Below, piece after piece: positions 1 to 7,868 of a DNA stretch of 64,000 nucleotides. The position numbers and the translations under genes are program-made. Positions within the stretch are counted from its first letter, which is position 1. Each line of letters begins with the position of its first letter. The notes beneath the pieces are model-generated. The model ran no database searches and was not told where the DNA came from. It was given only the letters and a program-made list of their open reading frames with translations. The DNA comes from PWQG01 sp050486205 (lineage in GTDB: Bacteria > Pseudomonadota > Gammaproteobacteria > Pseudomonadales > Pseudohongiellaceae): contig JBJHCW010000005.1 in the NCBI GenBank assembly GCA_050486205.1, positions 310,001 to 374,000 of the forward strand, written 5' to 3'.

Positions 1-552
1 GTGGATACATTTTTTGCTGTGCCTGAAGACAAGCTCGATCGCTTTGGCACCAACCACACCTTCAATCCGGCTACCGGTCAACTCGAAGTCAGTGATGATC
101 CGCAATCCAGCAATTTTGTCACCCGTCGCACGTTCGAGTCCGGTGGCGGCGGCCTGTTGTCCACAACCGAGGACTATATGCGGTTCAGTCAGATGCTGCT
201 CAACGGCGGAGAACTCAACGGCAGCCGTATAATCGGAAAGAAAACCCTGGAATATATGACACAGAACCATCTTCCCGGCATTTTCGGCGTGGACGGTGCA
301 TCTGGTGACGCGTTGCCCGGCTTTGCGGCCGGCACGGGTTTCGGGCTTGGATTTGCAGTGGTGGAAGATCCCACCCGCACCGGTGTCATCGGTTCAGTTG
401 GTGAGTATTACTGGGGTGGCGCGGCCGGTACTATTTTCTGGATTGATCCTGTAGAGGATCTGGCTGCAGTGGTGATGGTTCAACACATGAATGTGCAGGT
501 GCCGCTGCGCAGCAAGTTCAAGACACTGACCTATTCCGCCCTGACTGATTGA
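1..552 (+). CDS. Serine hydrolase, beta-lactamase class C / EstB-like family (C-terminal part; 5' end outside the window)
   Basis: This is the C-terminal 183 residues of a beta-lactamase-fold serine hydrolase (penicillin-binding protein/esterase type). Visible are the glycine-rich ESGGGGLLSTTEDYMRF segment near residues 46-62, a helix ending in LLNGG, and the terminal core strand segment WGGAAGT that plays the part of the third active-site motif in this family. The SxxK nucleophile motif and the YxN motif lie upstream and are not in the window, so the GTG at base 1 is an internal codon rather than the start. Substrate cannot be told from this fragment. It ends 26 nt before the next gene on the same strand. 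Confidence 0.85.
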   Translation: MDTFFAVPEDKLDRFGTNHTFNPATGQLEVSDDPQSSNFVTRRTFESGGGGLLSTTEDYMRFSQMLLNGGELNGSRIIGKKTLEYMTQNHLPGIFGVDGASGDALPGFAAGTGFGLGFAVVEDPTRTGVIGSVGEYYWGGAAGTIFWIDPVEDLAAVVMVQHMNVQVPLRSKFKTLTYSALTD

Positions 553-578
553 TCCGCTGACCACAGGAAATCTGCAAC

Positions 579-1718
579 ATGCCTTACGATGCAAACGGAA
601 ACGCTGCGGTCATCAGTGGCTCGGGCCTTTGGACACCGGAACATGTCGTGACCAACGAGGAGCTGGTCATTGCACTGAATGCCTATGCCGATCGTTTCAA
701 TGCAGATCATCAGTCCGGGATTGAAGCGGGTACGGTGGATCCGGTGATGAAATCCGATCCGGGTTTCATCGAGAAAGCCAGTGGCATCAAGCAGCGGCAT
801 GTTTACGTGAAAGAAGGCATTCTGGACATCGATCGGATGTGTCCGGTGATTTCCGAACGCGGAGAAGGTGAGCTCAGCCATCAGGCAGAGATTGCTCTGG
901 CTGCAGCCCGTGACGCACTTGCTGCCGCCAAACGCGAGCCATCGGATATTGATGCAGTCATCGTCAGTTGTGCCTATACACAGCGCGCATATCCGGCCAT
1001 CGCCATTGAAGTGCAGGATGCATTGGGCATTGATGGTTTTGGTTTTGACATGCTGGTTGCCTGTTCCGCGGCAACATTTGCCCTGCATCGTGCCTGGGAA
1101 ATGGTGTTGTCCGGCACTGCCAGGGCAGTATTGCTGATCAATCCCGAACTGGTGACTCCGCAGATAAACTTCAAGGACAGGGACAGTCATTTCATCTTTG
1201 GTGATGTGGCCACGGCGATGATTGTCGAGCGCTCTGATCTGGCGCACAGTGAGCACCAGTTTGACATTCTGGGTACCAAGGCAAAAACTGTCTATTCCAG
1301 TAACATACGTTCCAATTTTGGATACATGTCACATGCTTTTGGTGGCGACCCGTTTGCCGAAGACAAATTGTTCCATCAGGAAGGCCGGTCGGTATTCAAG
1401 GAAGTCTGCCCGATGGCCGCCGAACATATTGCCAGTCATCTTGCGCAATATGATCTGGTACCGGCAGATGTGCGACGATGGTGGTTGCATCAGGCGAATA
1501 TCAACATGAACCAGCTGATCGCCAAAAAACTGCTGGGAGAGTTACCCGGTCCCGATGTGGCGCCAATTGTGCTTGACCGATATGCCAATACGGCATCAGC
1601 CGGATCAATCATTGCCTTTCATCTGCATCACAGGGACATGCGGGCTGGTGATCACGGTGTGATCTGTTCATTTGGCGCAGGATATTCCATCGGCAGTCTT
1701 GTTGTACGGAAACGCTGA
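579..1718 (+). CDS. Beta-ketoacyl-ACP synthase III-like (FabH/thiolase superfamily) enzyme
   Basis: A 379-residue condensing enzyme of the KAS III family. The expected Cys-His-Asn triad is present: Cys162 in DMLVACSAATFALH, His304 in WWLHQANINM and Asn337 in YANTASAGSI, with the C-terminal glycine loop SFGAGYSIGSLVV. Such enzymes join an acyl-CoA to malonyl-ACP in fatty-acid initiation, and longer relatives work in specialised lipid or ketone synthesis. At 379 residues it is longer than E. coli FabH (about 317) and has an extended region around residues 35-60, so it is probably a FabH paralogue of the kind seen in Pseudomonas. No acpP, fabD or fabG lies beside it. Exact substrate is unknown. 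Confidence 0.8.
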   Translation: MPYDANGNAAVISGSGLWTPEHVVTNEELVIALNAYADRFNADHQSGIEAGTVDPVMKSDPGFIEKASGIKQRHVYVKEGILDIDRMCPVISERGEGELSHQAEIALAAARDALAAAKREPSDIDAVIVSCAYTQRAYPAIAIEVQDALGIDGFGFDMLVACSAATFALHRAWEMVLSGTARAVLLINPELVTPQINFKDRDSHFIFGDVATAMIVERSDLAHSEHQFDILGTKAKTVYSSNIRSNFGYMSHAFGGDPFAEDKLFHQEGRSVFKEVCPMAAEHIASHLAQYDLVPADVRRWWLHQANINMNQLIAKKLLGELPGPDVAPIVLDRYANTASAGSIIAFHLHHRDMRAGDHGVICSFGAGYSIGSLVVRKR

Positions 1719-1758
1719 CGATTTCAAAGGCCCGGATTCCGGCAAGGGGGAGGGCGTC

Positions 1759-2376
1759 ATGAGACACTGGATTTTGTTGTCAGGCCTGATCGCGGCTTTA
1801 GGCGTCGCCATGTCCGGGGCCATGGCACTGGCTCATGATGAACCGGCAGACCCGGCTCCCGGCCAGGCGTCAGACGGTGCTGACATCACCGAATCTGCCA
1901 TCAGGTCATTGCCACACCATCAGGTACCCATTGAGGAAATTATTGTGCGGGGGGAGCGTAGCCCGCGCCTGTGGCGCATGCATATCGAGCGCGCCGAGGA
2001 CGATCTCTATCGCCTGTTCAACGGGCTTGTGGATAACCGTGATTATCGGGTAATCTGCCGCCGCGAATCATCTGTTGGCAGTTACATACCGGTCCGGCAC
2101 TGTGAACCCACCTTTGTGACGCGCGAGCGATCCCGCCTGGCGCGAAATGTTGTGGCAGACTGGCGTAATGGTGAAGAAGATCAGCAAGCCAGGGTGATGC
2201 GTGATGCAATCAATAACAATGCGGTCAGCGAGTCGGACATGTTGGCCGGCCTTGAAGCGCAGTACGAAAACCTCAATCAATACATGCTGGAGTTGGCCCT
2301 TGAACACCCGGCGCTCATGGCAGCGTTGCAGCGCCTGGGAGAGTTGCAGGCGGCCTACAGTCAATACGCGGAGTAG
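1759..2376 (+). CDS. Uncharacterised secreted protein with a TonB-box-like motif
   Basis: A 205-residue exported protein of unknown function. I chose the ATG at 1759 over an in-frame upstream start at 1672 because 1759 gives a proper signal peptide (MRHWILLSGLIAALG..., cleavage near ALA-HDEP) and removes overlap with the condensing enzyme. After a Pro/Asp-rich linker comes IEEIIVRGERS (residues 58-68), which resembles the (E)EIxVTG TonB-box/plug motif of TonB-dependent systems. A charged helical region follows, with two cysteines (C100, C115) around a GSYIPVR segment, then a helical C-terminus. The beta-barrel gene starts 5 nt downstream, so the two are probably co-translated. The function is inferred only as periplasmic or envelope-associated. 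Confidence 0.65.
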   Translation: MRHWILLSGLIAALGVAMSGAMALAHDEPADPAPGQASDGADITESAIRSLPHHQVPIEEIIVRGERSPRLWRMHIERAEDDLYRLFNGLVDNRDYRVICRRESSVGSYIPVRHCEPTFVTRERSRLARNVVADWRNGEEDQQARVMRDAINNNAVSESDMLAGLEAQYENLNQYMLELALEHPALMAALQRLGELQAAYSQYAE

Positions 2377-2381
2377 TTCTG

Positions 2382-3503
2382 GTGATTAGCAGTTCCTGGT
2401 TTGGCCGGCGCCTGGGCCCGGCAGTGATGGTCATTGCCCTGGTATCATCCTCTAACGTTTACGGATCAACGCCAGCCGAACGGGGTCAATGGGCCGCCGG
2501 CATGGGTGAGTCCGGCTTGCGAAGGTCGTATTCCTCAGGCTCGGATCTGGGCGAACTGGTCAATCGGGCGGTCAGTTACCAGTTGGCCAATCGCGTATAT
2601 ACAACCGAAGTGGCTGACAACCCGGATTTTCGCGCCCGGGATGTCCGGTCGCGGGTCGAATCCTATGTGGCTCAGAATGACACGCTGATTCCGCTGGACG
2701 TCAATCTTGAGCGCCCGTTGTATTTGCGCGCACTGGGCCGGGTGGCCTGGCGCGATGAACGAGGCCGTGTCAGCAGTCGCAATGACAGACTGGATCTGGC
2801 TGTGCTGTACGCACCAAGTCGTTATTCCTACGTCAGTCTGGGACTGGTGGGGGAAAATACACGCTCTGATCTTCGATTTGTTGATGGCCGCACGCGCGGT
2901 GAAGCTTGGGGCCCCAGACTGGACGCCGGCGTTGTCATGAACAGCATCTGGTCGGTGGCAACACGTTTTGACCATATGCGGTATGACGGGGACAATGTGG
3001 TCCGTGTGCCAACTGCCGAGGGTGCACTGACCATAGGCCGGGATGTTGAGTACACCCGGCAGTACCTCAATGTTGAGGCCATCGGTCGTTATTCGTCCAA
3101 TCAGATAGAGTGGTTGCCGGATGGTATACAGCTTCGTTGGCACAATCTTGTGCAATATCTGTATACCGATTACAAGCGTCAGATCGACAGCCTGGGACGC
3201 CCTGTTCAGGAGCCTTTTGGTCGCAGCGAACGACTGGGCATTGTCCGCACCGGCGGTAATGTGTCCTATCCCGTTGGTGTGGACCGCAACTGGCTGCTGT
3301 CCACGGAGCTGACTGCCGATTTCGAGTTTGACACCAATATGAACTATCCGATCAATGATCGCCTGACCGGCTCATGGGCTGTGGGCATGACCCGGCTTTT
3401 TGCGCCGGGTCAGCGTGTGATGCTTGAGTATCAGCGATACCAGAACCGCAGCGGTCAACGCAGCCGTAACAATTATTCGTTGATTGCTGTATTTGATCTC
3501 TGA
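2382..3503 (+). CDS. Predicted outer-membrane beta-barrel protein, unknown function
   Basis: A 373-residue protein with a GTG start and a signal peptide (about residues 1-29, ending NVYG-STP). Apart from an N-terminal helical stretch, the mature part is rich in alternating polar/aromatic strands, for example YVSLGLVGENTRSDLRF, WSVATRFDHMRYDG and RVMLEYQRYQNRS, and ends in a strand (NYSLIAVFDL) like an outer-membrane C-terminal signal although the last residue is Leu. This pattern fits a barrel of roughly 12-14 strands; the count is an estimate. No passenger, plug or OmpA domain is visible. It follows the TonB-box-like secreted protein by 5 nt, suggesting that the two act together. I do not recognise the family. 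Confidence 0.65.
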   Translation: MISSSWFGRRLGPAVMVIALVSSSNVYGSTPAERGQWAAGMGESGLRRSYSSGSDLGELVNRAVSYQLANRVYTTEVADNPDFRARDVRSRVESYVAQNDTLIPLDVNLERPLYLRALGRVAWRDERGRVSSRNDRLDLAVLYAPSRYSYVSLGLVGENTRSDLRFVDGRTRGEAWGPRLDAGVVMNSIWSVATRFDHMRYDGDNVVRVPTAEGALTIGRDVEYTRQYLNVEAIGRYSSNQIEWLPDGIQLRWHNLVQYLYTDYKRQIDSLGRPVQEPFGRSERLGIVRTGGNVSYPVGVDRNWLLSTELTADFEFDTNMNYPINDRLTGSWAVGMTRLFAPGQRVMLEYQRYQNRSGQRSRNNYSLIAVFDL

Positions 3504-3507
3504 TCGT

Positions 3508-4488
3508 TCAGCCGGCTGATTCAATCAGCTCGGCCATACGCCGCCGCGTGGCTTCATCGGGCATGCGGCCGCGTGAAGCGGCGATATTGTCTTCCAGATA
3601 GGGCAACGTGGCCGTGCCTGGAATGGCGCAGGTGACGGCCGGATGCGAGACGATGTATTTGAGCGCGAACTGTGCCCAGGTCTCGATATCGTACTCAGCA
3701 GCCCAGTCAGGGATTGGCTGGTCACCAAAGGCCTGGAACACCCGCCCGCGGCCGAACGGCAGATTGGTCTGTACCGCGACGCCGCGATCCAGCGCCAGCG
3801 GCAGTATACGTTCGTCAGCCTCGCGATTGTCGATGGCATAGTCCACCTGGATGAAGTCCAGTTCTTCAGTGGCCAGCACACGCTCGAATGCTTCGTATTG
3901 GTTGACATTGGACGTGGTGATGCCGTAGTAACGAATGCGTCCTTCCTGCTTCATTTCGCGGAGCACCGGCAGCATCTGTTCAACACCGACCAGGTTATGC
4001 ACCTGTAGCAGGTCAATGACATCGGTGCCAAGCAACCTGAAGGAATTCTCGATCTCTTCCAGTGCGTCCGCCATGTCGGCCTGGCGAACCTTGGTTGCCA
4101 GGAACAGTTCATCCCGGTTGCCTGCCTCGGTAATCAGTTGACCCAGCACTTCTTCTGCATTGCCGTAGGAGGGGGCTGTGTCAATCTTGTTGCCGCCCAG
4201 AATGGGCAGCTGGGTGATCACTTCGCGAAGAGGCGCCATGGCTGATTCGTCACTGGTATCTACCGTGTAGCGACGGGCGGTGCCAATACCGATCAGGGGG
4301 ATACGTTCACCGGTAGAAGGAATGGCCTTGGTTTGCAGTTCCAGTTGATCGGTTGTCATCTGAGCCATCAGGTGGGCTGGCGTCAGAGCCAGGCCGGCGC
4401 TTGCACCCAGACCCAGGCCCAGGCCCAGTTTGAGTGAGTCACGCCGGGAAATGCCGCGAACCGGGCGTTTGTGTGTCTTGTCAGTCAT
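3508..4488 (-). CDS. Tat-exported aldo/keto reductase
   Basis: A 326-residue aldo/keto reductase carrying a twin-arginine signal (SRRDSLKLGLGLGLG at residues 14-28, AxA-type cleavage near LMAQ), so it is predicted to be exported folded with its nicotinamide cofactor. The AKR catalytic tetrad is visible: Asp103 and Tyr108 in KIDTAPSYGNAEEVL, Lys133 in FLATKVR and His164 in LLQVHNLV. The C-terminal domain has the CAIPGTATLPYLEDN segment of the AKR cofactor loop. Tat-exported AKRs are a recognised group in marine gammaproteobacteria, but the substrate is unknown. It converges with the beta-barrel gene, with only 4 nt between stop codons. Confidence 0.88.
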   Translation of the reverse strand: MTDKTHKRPVRGISRRDSLKLGLGLGLGASAGLALTPAHLMAQMTTDQLELQTKAIPSTGERIPLIGIGTARRYTVDTSDESAMAPLREVITQLPILGGNKIDTAPSYGNAEEVLGQLITEAGNRDELFLATKVRQADMADALEEIENSFRLLGTDVIDLLQVHNLVGVEQMLPVLREMKQEGRIRYYGITTSNVNQYEAFERVLATEELDFIQVDYAIDNREADERILPLALDRGVAVQTNLPFGRGRVFQAFGDQPIPDWAAEYDIETWAQFALKYIVSHPAVTCAIPGTATLPYLEDNIAASRGRMPDEATRRRMAELIESAG

Positions 4489-4602
4489 ATCACTTCCCCA
4501 TTGTAGCCAGTACGTTCCATTCTGATCCTATCCCAGCGAAAAGGGTGATTGTGCCTCAGAGTGTTACAAGGTGTTTCATCAGGGCGGCCGGCAGCCGCCG
4601 TG

Positions 4603-5895
4603 TCATGGACTGTATCCAAGATAGTCCAGGGCCAGCGCTGTCATGGCCTGCACGCCCACCGGCAACGCGCGTTCATCGGCATAGAAGCGCGGTGAGTGAT
4701 TCGGATGAATCTTGTCCGGATCGTCGGAGGCAACTCCGAGAAAGAAGAACAGCCCCGGCACTTCCTGGGCGTAGTAGGAAAAGTCTTCTGCGCCGGTGGA
4801 GAGAGCAGCTTCTCCGAACTGATCGCCGGCAACACGTCTGAGTGTGGGTTCCATACGGTCTACCAGATCGTGATCGTTGGCCGTGACCGGGTAACCGAGT
4901 TCGATTTCCACCTCAACACTGGCTCCGGCACTGGCGGCGATCTGTGCGGCGGTGCGTTCCACACGCTGATGTATCTGTTCACGGGTTGCGGCATCGAAGG
5001 TGCGCAGGGTGCCGATCATTTCCACGGTGTCGGGAATGATATTGCTGCGGACACCGCCGTTGATGGCGCCAACGGTGACAATGGATGGCGTGGTGGTGGC
5101 ATTGAGCTGACGACTGGGAATGGTCTGCAGGCCCAGAACGATCTGAGCGGCTACCACGATGGGGTCAATACCGGCCCAGGGCTGTGCGCCGTGTGTCTGC
5201 TGGCCGTGAACCGTGATCCTGAATGAATCACTGGAAGCCATCATGCCGCCCTTGCGCACGGCAATACTGCCAACAGGGGCTGGAACCACATGCAGCCCGA
5301 ACACAGCTTCCGGATGCAGCAGGTCAAACAGCCCTTCACGCAGCATCAGCTCCGCGCCACCTTCCTCGCCCGGTGGCGGGCCTTCCTCGGCGGGCTGGAA
5401 AATGAACATGATGTCGCCGGCAATATGGTCACGTATGCCCGCCAGCACCTCGGCTGTTCCCATCAGTACAGCCACGTGATTGTCGTGGCCGCAAGCGTGC
5501 ATGACGCCCACTTCCTGACCATTGAACTCGGTGCGCACACGGCTGGCAAATGGCAGGTCCACTTCTTCTGTGACTGGCAGGGCGTCCATGTCTGCGCGCA
5601 GCGCAATTGCCGGCCCGGGTTGTCCACCCCTCAATATGCCGACCACGCCGGTATGGGCGATTTCGGTATGAACCTCCAGATCCAGGTTGCGCAGGTGCTC
5701 GGCGATGATGCCTGCGGTACGGAACTCGCGATTGCCCAGTTCGGGGTGCTGGTGAATGTCGCGGCGCCACTCGACCACGCGAGGCATGACCTGATCGACC
5801 CGCGCCTGTACCGGTTCAGGCAATGCGTTCTGTGCAAGAACAGGAAAGCTGCTGAGCAGACTGCAGACAAGCAGTGACAGTGTGGGTAGTTTCAT
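4603..5895 (-). CDS. Exported M20D-family amidohydrolase (hippurate/N-acyl amino acid hydrolase-like)
   Basis: A 430-residue zinc/manganese-dependent amidohydrolase of peptidase family M20 subfamily D, which cleaves N-acyl or indole-acyl amino acid conjugates. Metal-ligand motifs are intact: RADMDALP, MHACGHDNH, QPAEEG, LHV and the C-terminal GAEDFSYY. The start at 5895 was chosen over an upstream in-frame start at 5982 because it begins directly at a signal peptide (MKLPTLSLLVCSLLSSFPVLAQ) and has AGGAA ahead of it. The protein is therefore periplasmic, unlike most cytoplasmic M20D enzymes. It stands alone between ilvD and the aldo/keto reductase on the same strand, with gaps of about 115 nt on either side. 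Confidence 0.88.
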   Translation of the reverse strand: MKLPTLSLLVCSLLSSFPVLAQNALPEPVQARVDQVMPRVVEWRRDIHQHPELGNREFRTAGIIAEHLRNLDLEVHTEIAHTGVVGILRGGQPGPAIALRADMDALPVTEEVDLPFASRVRTEFNGQEVGVMHACGHDNHVAVLMGTAEVLAGIRDHIAGDIMFIFQPAEEGPPPGEEGGAELMLREGLFDLLHPEAVFGLHVVPAPVGSIAVRKGGMMASSDSFRITVHGQQTHGAQPWAGIDPIVVAAQIVLGLQTIPSRQLNATTTPSIVTVGAINGGVRSNIIPDTVEMIGTLRTFDAATREQIHQRVERTAAQIAASAGASVEVEIELGYPVTANDHDLVDRMEPTLRRVAGDQFGEAALSTGAEDFSYYAQEVPGLFFFLGVASDDPDKIHPNHSPRFYADERALPVGVQAMTALALDYLGYSP

Positions 5896-5953
5896 GATGG
5901 ATTGTTCCTGTGGCACTTGTGCTGGAACAATCAGCTTAGCCGAGCCCGGTCGG

Positions 5954-5983
5954 CATGACCAGCCCTGGTTCGGGCTGGTCATG
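5954..5983 (-). terminator. Perfect 12-bp hairpin downstream of ilvD
   Basis: CATGACCAGCCC and GGGCTGGTCATG form a perfect 12-bp stem with a 6-nt loop, 30 nt past the ilvD stop and before the amidohydrolase start. No U-run follows on either strand, so it may be an RNA 3'-end stabiliser or a Rho-assisted stop rather than a classical intrinsic terminator. Confidence 0.45.
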
Positions 5984-6013
5984 TGTGTCCGACGCTTGTC
6001 TCAAGGTCAGTCG

Positions 6014-7702
6014 TCAGAGGTTTTCCAGATACTTGTCTGTGACTGCGCCTTCGGAGGCCGATGACACCGTATTGGCATACTTGGCCAGAACGCCGCGGGT
6101 ATACCGTGCTGGGGGCTTCTGCCAGGCTGCCAGTCGTTGTGTGATGATGTGGTCATCCACATGCAAAACAACCTGCTGGTTTTCAGCGTCAATGGTGATT
6201 TTGTCACCATCTTCGACAACGGCAATGGGGCCGCCTTCTATGGCTTCCGGCGTTACGTGTCCGACCACAAAACCATGGCTGCCACCGGAGAAGCGGCCAT
6301 CAGTGATCAGTGCGACGTCCTGCCCCAGGCCACGGCCCATGATGGCCGAGGTGGGGCTGAGCATTTCCCGCATGCCCGGTGCTCCCTTGGGGCCTTCGTA
6401 GCGGATCACAATCACATCGCCCCTGGTGACCGAGCCATCCAGGATGCCCTTCAGTGAATCTTCCTCTGAATGGAATACCCGGGCGTGTCCTGTGAAGCGC
6501 AATCCTTCCTTGCCGGTGATCTTGGCAACAGCGCCGCCGGGTGCCAGGTTGCCTTTCATCACGACCAGATGGCTGTTGCTCTTGATGGGGTTTTCAAAGG
6601 CGTGAATGATGTCCTGACCTTCCGGATAGGGACTGACTTCAGCGAGATTCTCTGCCAGCGTCCTGCCAGTGACCGTCAGGCAGTTGCCGTCCAGCAGGCC
6701 GCGATCGAGCATCATTTTCATCAACGGCTGGATACCACCGATCTGGATCAGCTCGGACATCAGATACTTGCCGCTCGGGCGCAGGTCCGCCAGCACCGGC
6801 ACGTCCTTGCCGATACGTGTGAAGTCGTCCAGTGTGATACTGACACCAATGCTGTGCGCCATGGCAATCAGGTGCAACACAGCGTTGGTGGAGCCACCAA
6901 GTGCAATGATCACCTTGATGGCGTTCTCGAACGCCGATCTTGTCATGATGTCGGAAGGTTTGATATCGCGGCGCAACAGTTCCATGATGGCCTCGCCGGC
7001 GCGCAGGCAGTCCTGTTGTTTGTCTTTTGAGATGGCGTCCTGGGCCGAGCTGTTGGGCAGACTCATGCCAAGTGCCTCGATGGCTGAGGCCATGGTGTTG
7101 GCAGTGTACATGCCACCACAGGAACCGGGGCCGGGAATGGCCGTCTCCTCGATCTGCTTGAGTTCGATATCCGAGACCGTGCCACTGGCGTGACCGCCAA
7201 CGGCTTCAAAGACGGACACGATATCGGTGTGGTTCTTGCCGGGCTGGATGGTTCCGCCATAAATGAATATTGCGGGCCGGTTCAGTCTGGCCAGTCCCAT
7301 CACACAGCCAGGCATGTTCTTGTCGCAGCCGCCGATGGCAATGATGGCGTCATGGCCCATGCAGCCTGATACAGATTCGATGGAGTCGGCTATCACCTCG
7401 CGTGATACCAGGGAATACTTCATGCCCTCGGTGCCCATTGAAATGCCGTCGGAGACCGTAATTGTATTGTAGATGATGCCCTTGCCACCTGCAGCGTCCA
7501 CGCTCTGGTTGACCACCTCGGCCAGTGCGTTGATGTGCATGTTGCAGGGGGTCACCATGCTCCATGTGGAGGCCACACCAACCTGCGGCTTGCGGAAGTC
7601 CTCGTCACCGAATCCCACGGCGCGCAACATGGCGCGGCTGGGCGCGTGTTCGACGCCATCGGTGACCTTGCTCGAATATTTGCGAATTTTCTTGTCAGTC
7701 AT
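6014..7702 (-). CDS. ilvD: Dihydroxy-acid dehydratase (IlvD)
   Basis: A 562-residue dihydroxy-acid dehydratase, the Fe-S enzyme that converts 2,3-dihydroxy-isovalerate/-3-methylvalerate to the keto acids in valine and isoleucine synthesis. Cluster cysteines occur in VTPCNMH, GGCDKNMPGC and GPGSCGGMYTANTM. The C-terminal GRFSGGSHGFVVGHVTPEA segment is typical of the IlvD/Edd family and supports IlvD rather than Edd. Full length for the shorter IlvD class. It is a single gene; no ilvBN or ilvC lies in the window. The ORF begins at an ATG about 115 nt from the divergent PQQ gene. Confidence 0.95.
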   Translation of the reverse strand: MTDKKIRKYSSKVTDGVEHAPSRAMLRAVGFGDEDFRKPQVGVASTWSMVTPCNMHINALAEVVNQSVDAAGGKGIIYNTITVSDGISMGTEGMKYSLVSREVIADSIESVSGCMGHDAIIAIGGCDKNMPGCVMGLARLNRPAIFIYGGTIQPGKNHTDIVSVFEAVGGHASGTVSDIELKQIEETAIPGPGSCGGMYTANTMASAIEALGMSLPNSSAQDAISKDKQQDCLRAGEAIMELLRRDIKPSDIMTRSAFENAIKVIIALGGSTNAVLHLIAMAHSIGVSITLDDFTRIGKDVPVLADLRPSGKYLMSELIQIGGIQPLMKMMLDRGLLDGNCLTVTGRTLAENLAEVSPYPEGQDIIHAFENPIKSNSHLVVMKGNLAPGGAVAKITGKEGLRFTGHARVFHSEEDSLKGILDGSVTRGDVIVIRYEGPKGAPGMREMLSPTSAIMGRGLGQDVALITDGRFSGGSHGFVVGHVTPEAIEGGPIAVVEDGDKITIDAENQQVVLHVDDHIITQRLAAWQKPPARYTRGVLAKYANTVSSASEGAVTDKYLENL

Positions 7703-7819
7703 GAGCCCGTGTTCCTGAGGTCATATTTGCGATGAAAGGACAGGGCGGCACTATACACGGTTTCGTTTTTCCGGTCGATTCGGGTAACATCCCGGTTCTA
7801 CCCGTGGGGGGTACCAGAT

Positions 7820-7849
7820 GATTGGCCAAATGAGTGGCCAAATGAGTGG
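7820..7849 (+). repeat. 12-bp direct repeat at the start of the PQQ gene
   Basis: The unit GA(T/G)TGGCCAAAT occurs twice, at 7820-7831 and 7832-7843, and begins a third time (GAGTGG, 7844-7849). If translation began at the upstream ATG (7818) it would encode a repeated QMSG. This is one reason to prefer the downstream start at 7869. Confidence 0.7.
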
Positions 7850-7868
7850 AAAGGGGAGCGCGAAACGT

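Noticed and set aside
1672..1758. Longer N-terminus of the 205-aa secreted protein
   Set aside because: It overlaps the condensing enzyme and would bury the signal peptide.
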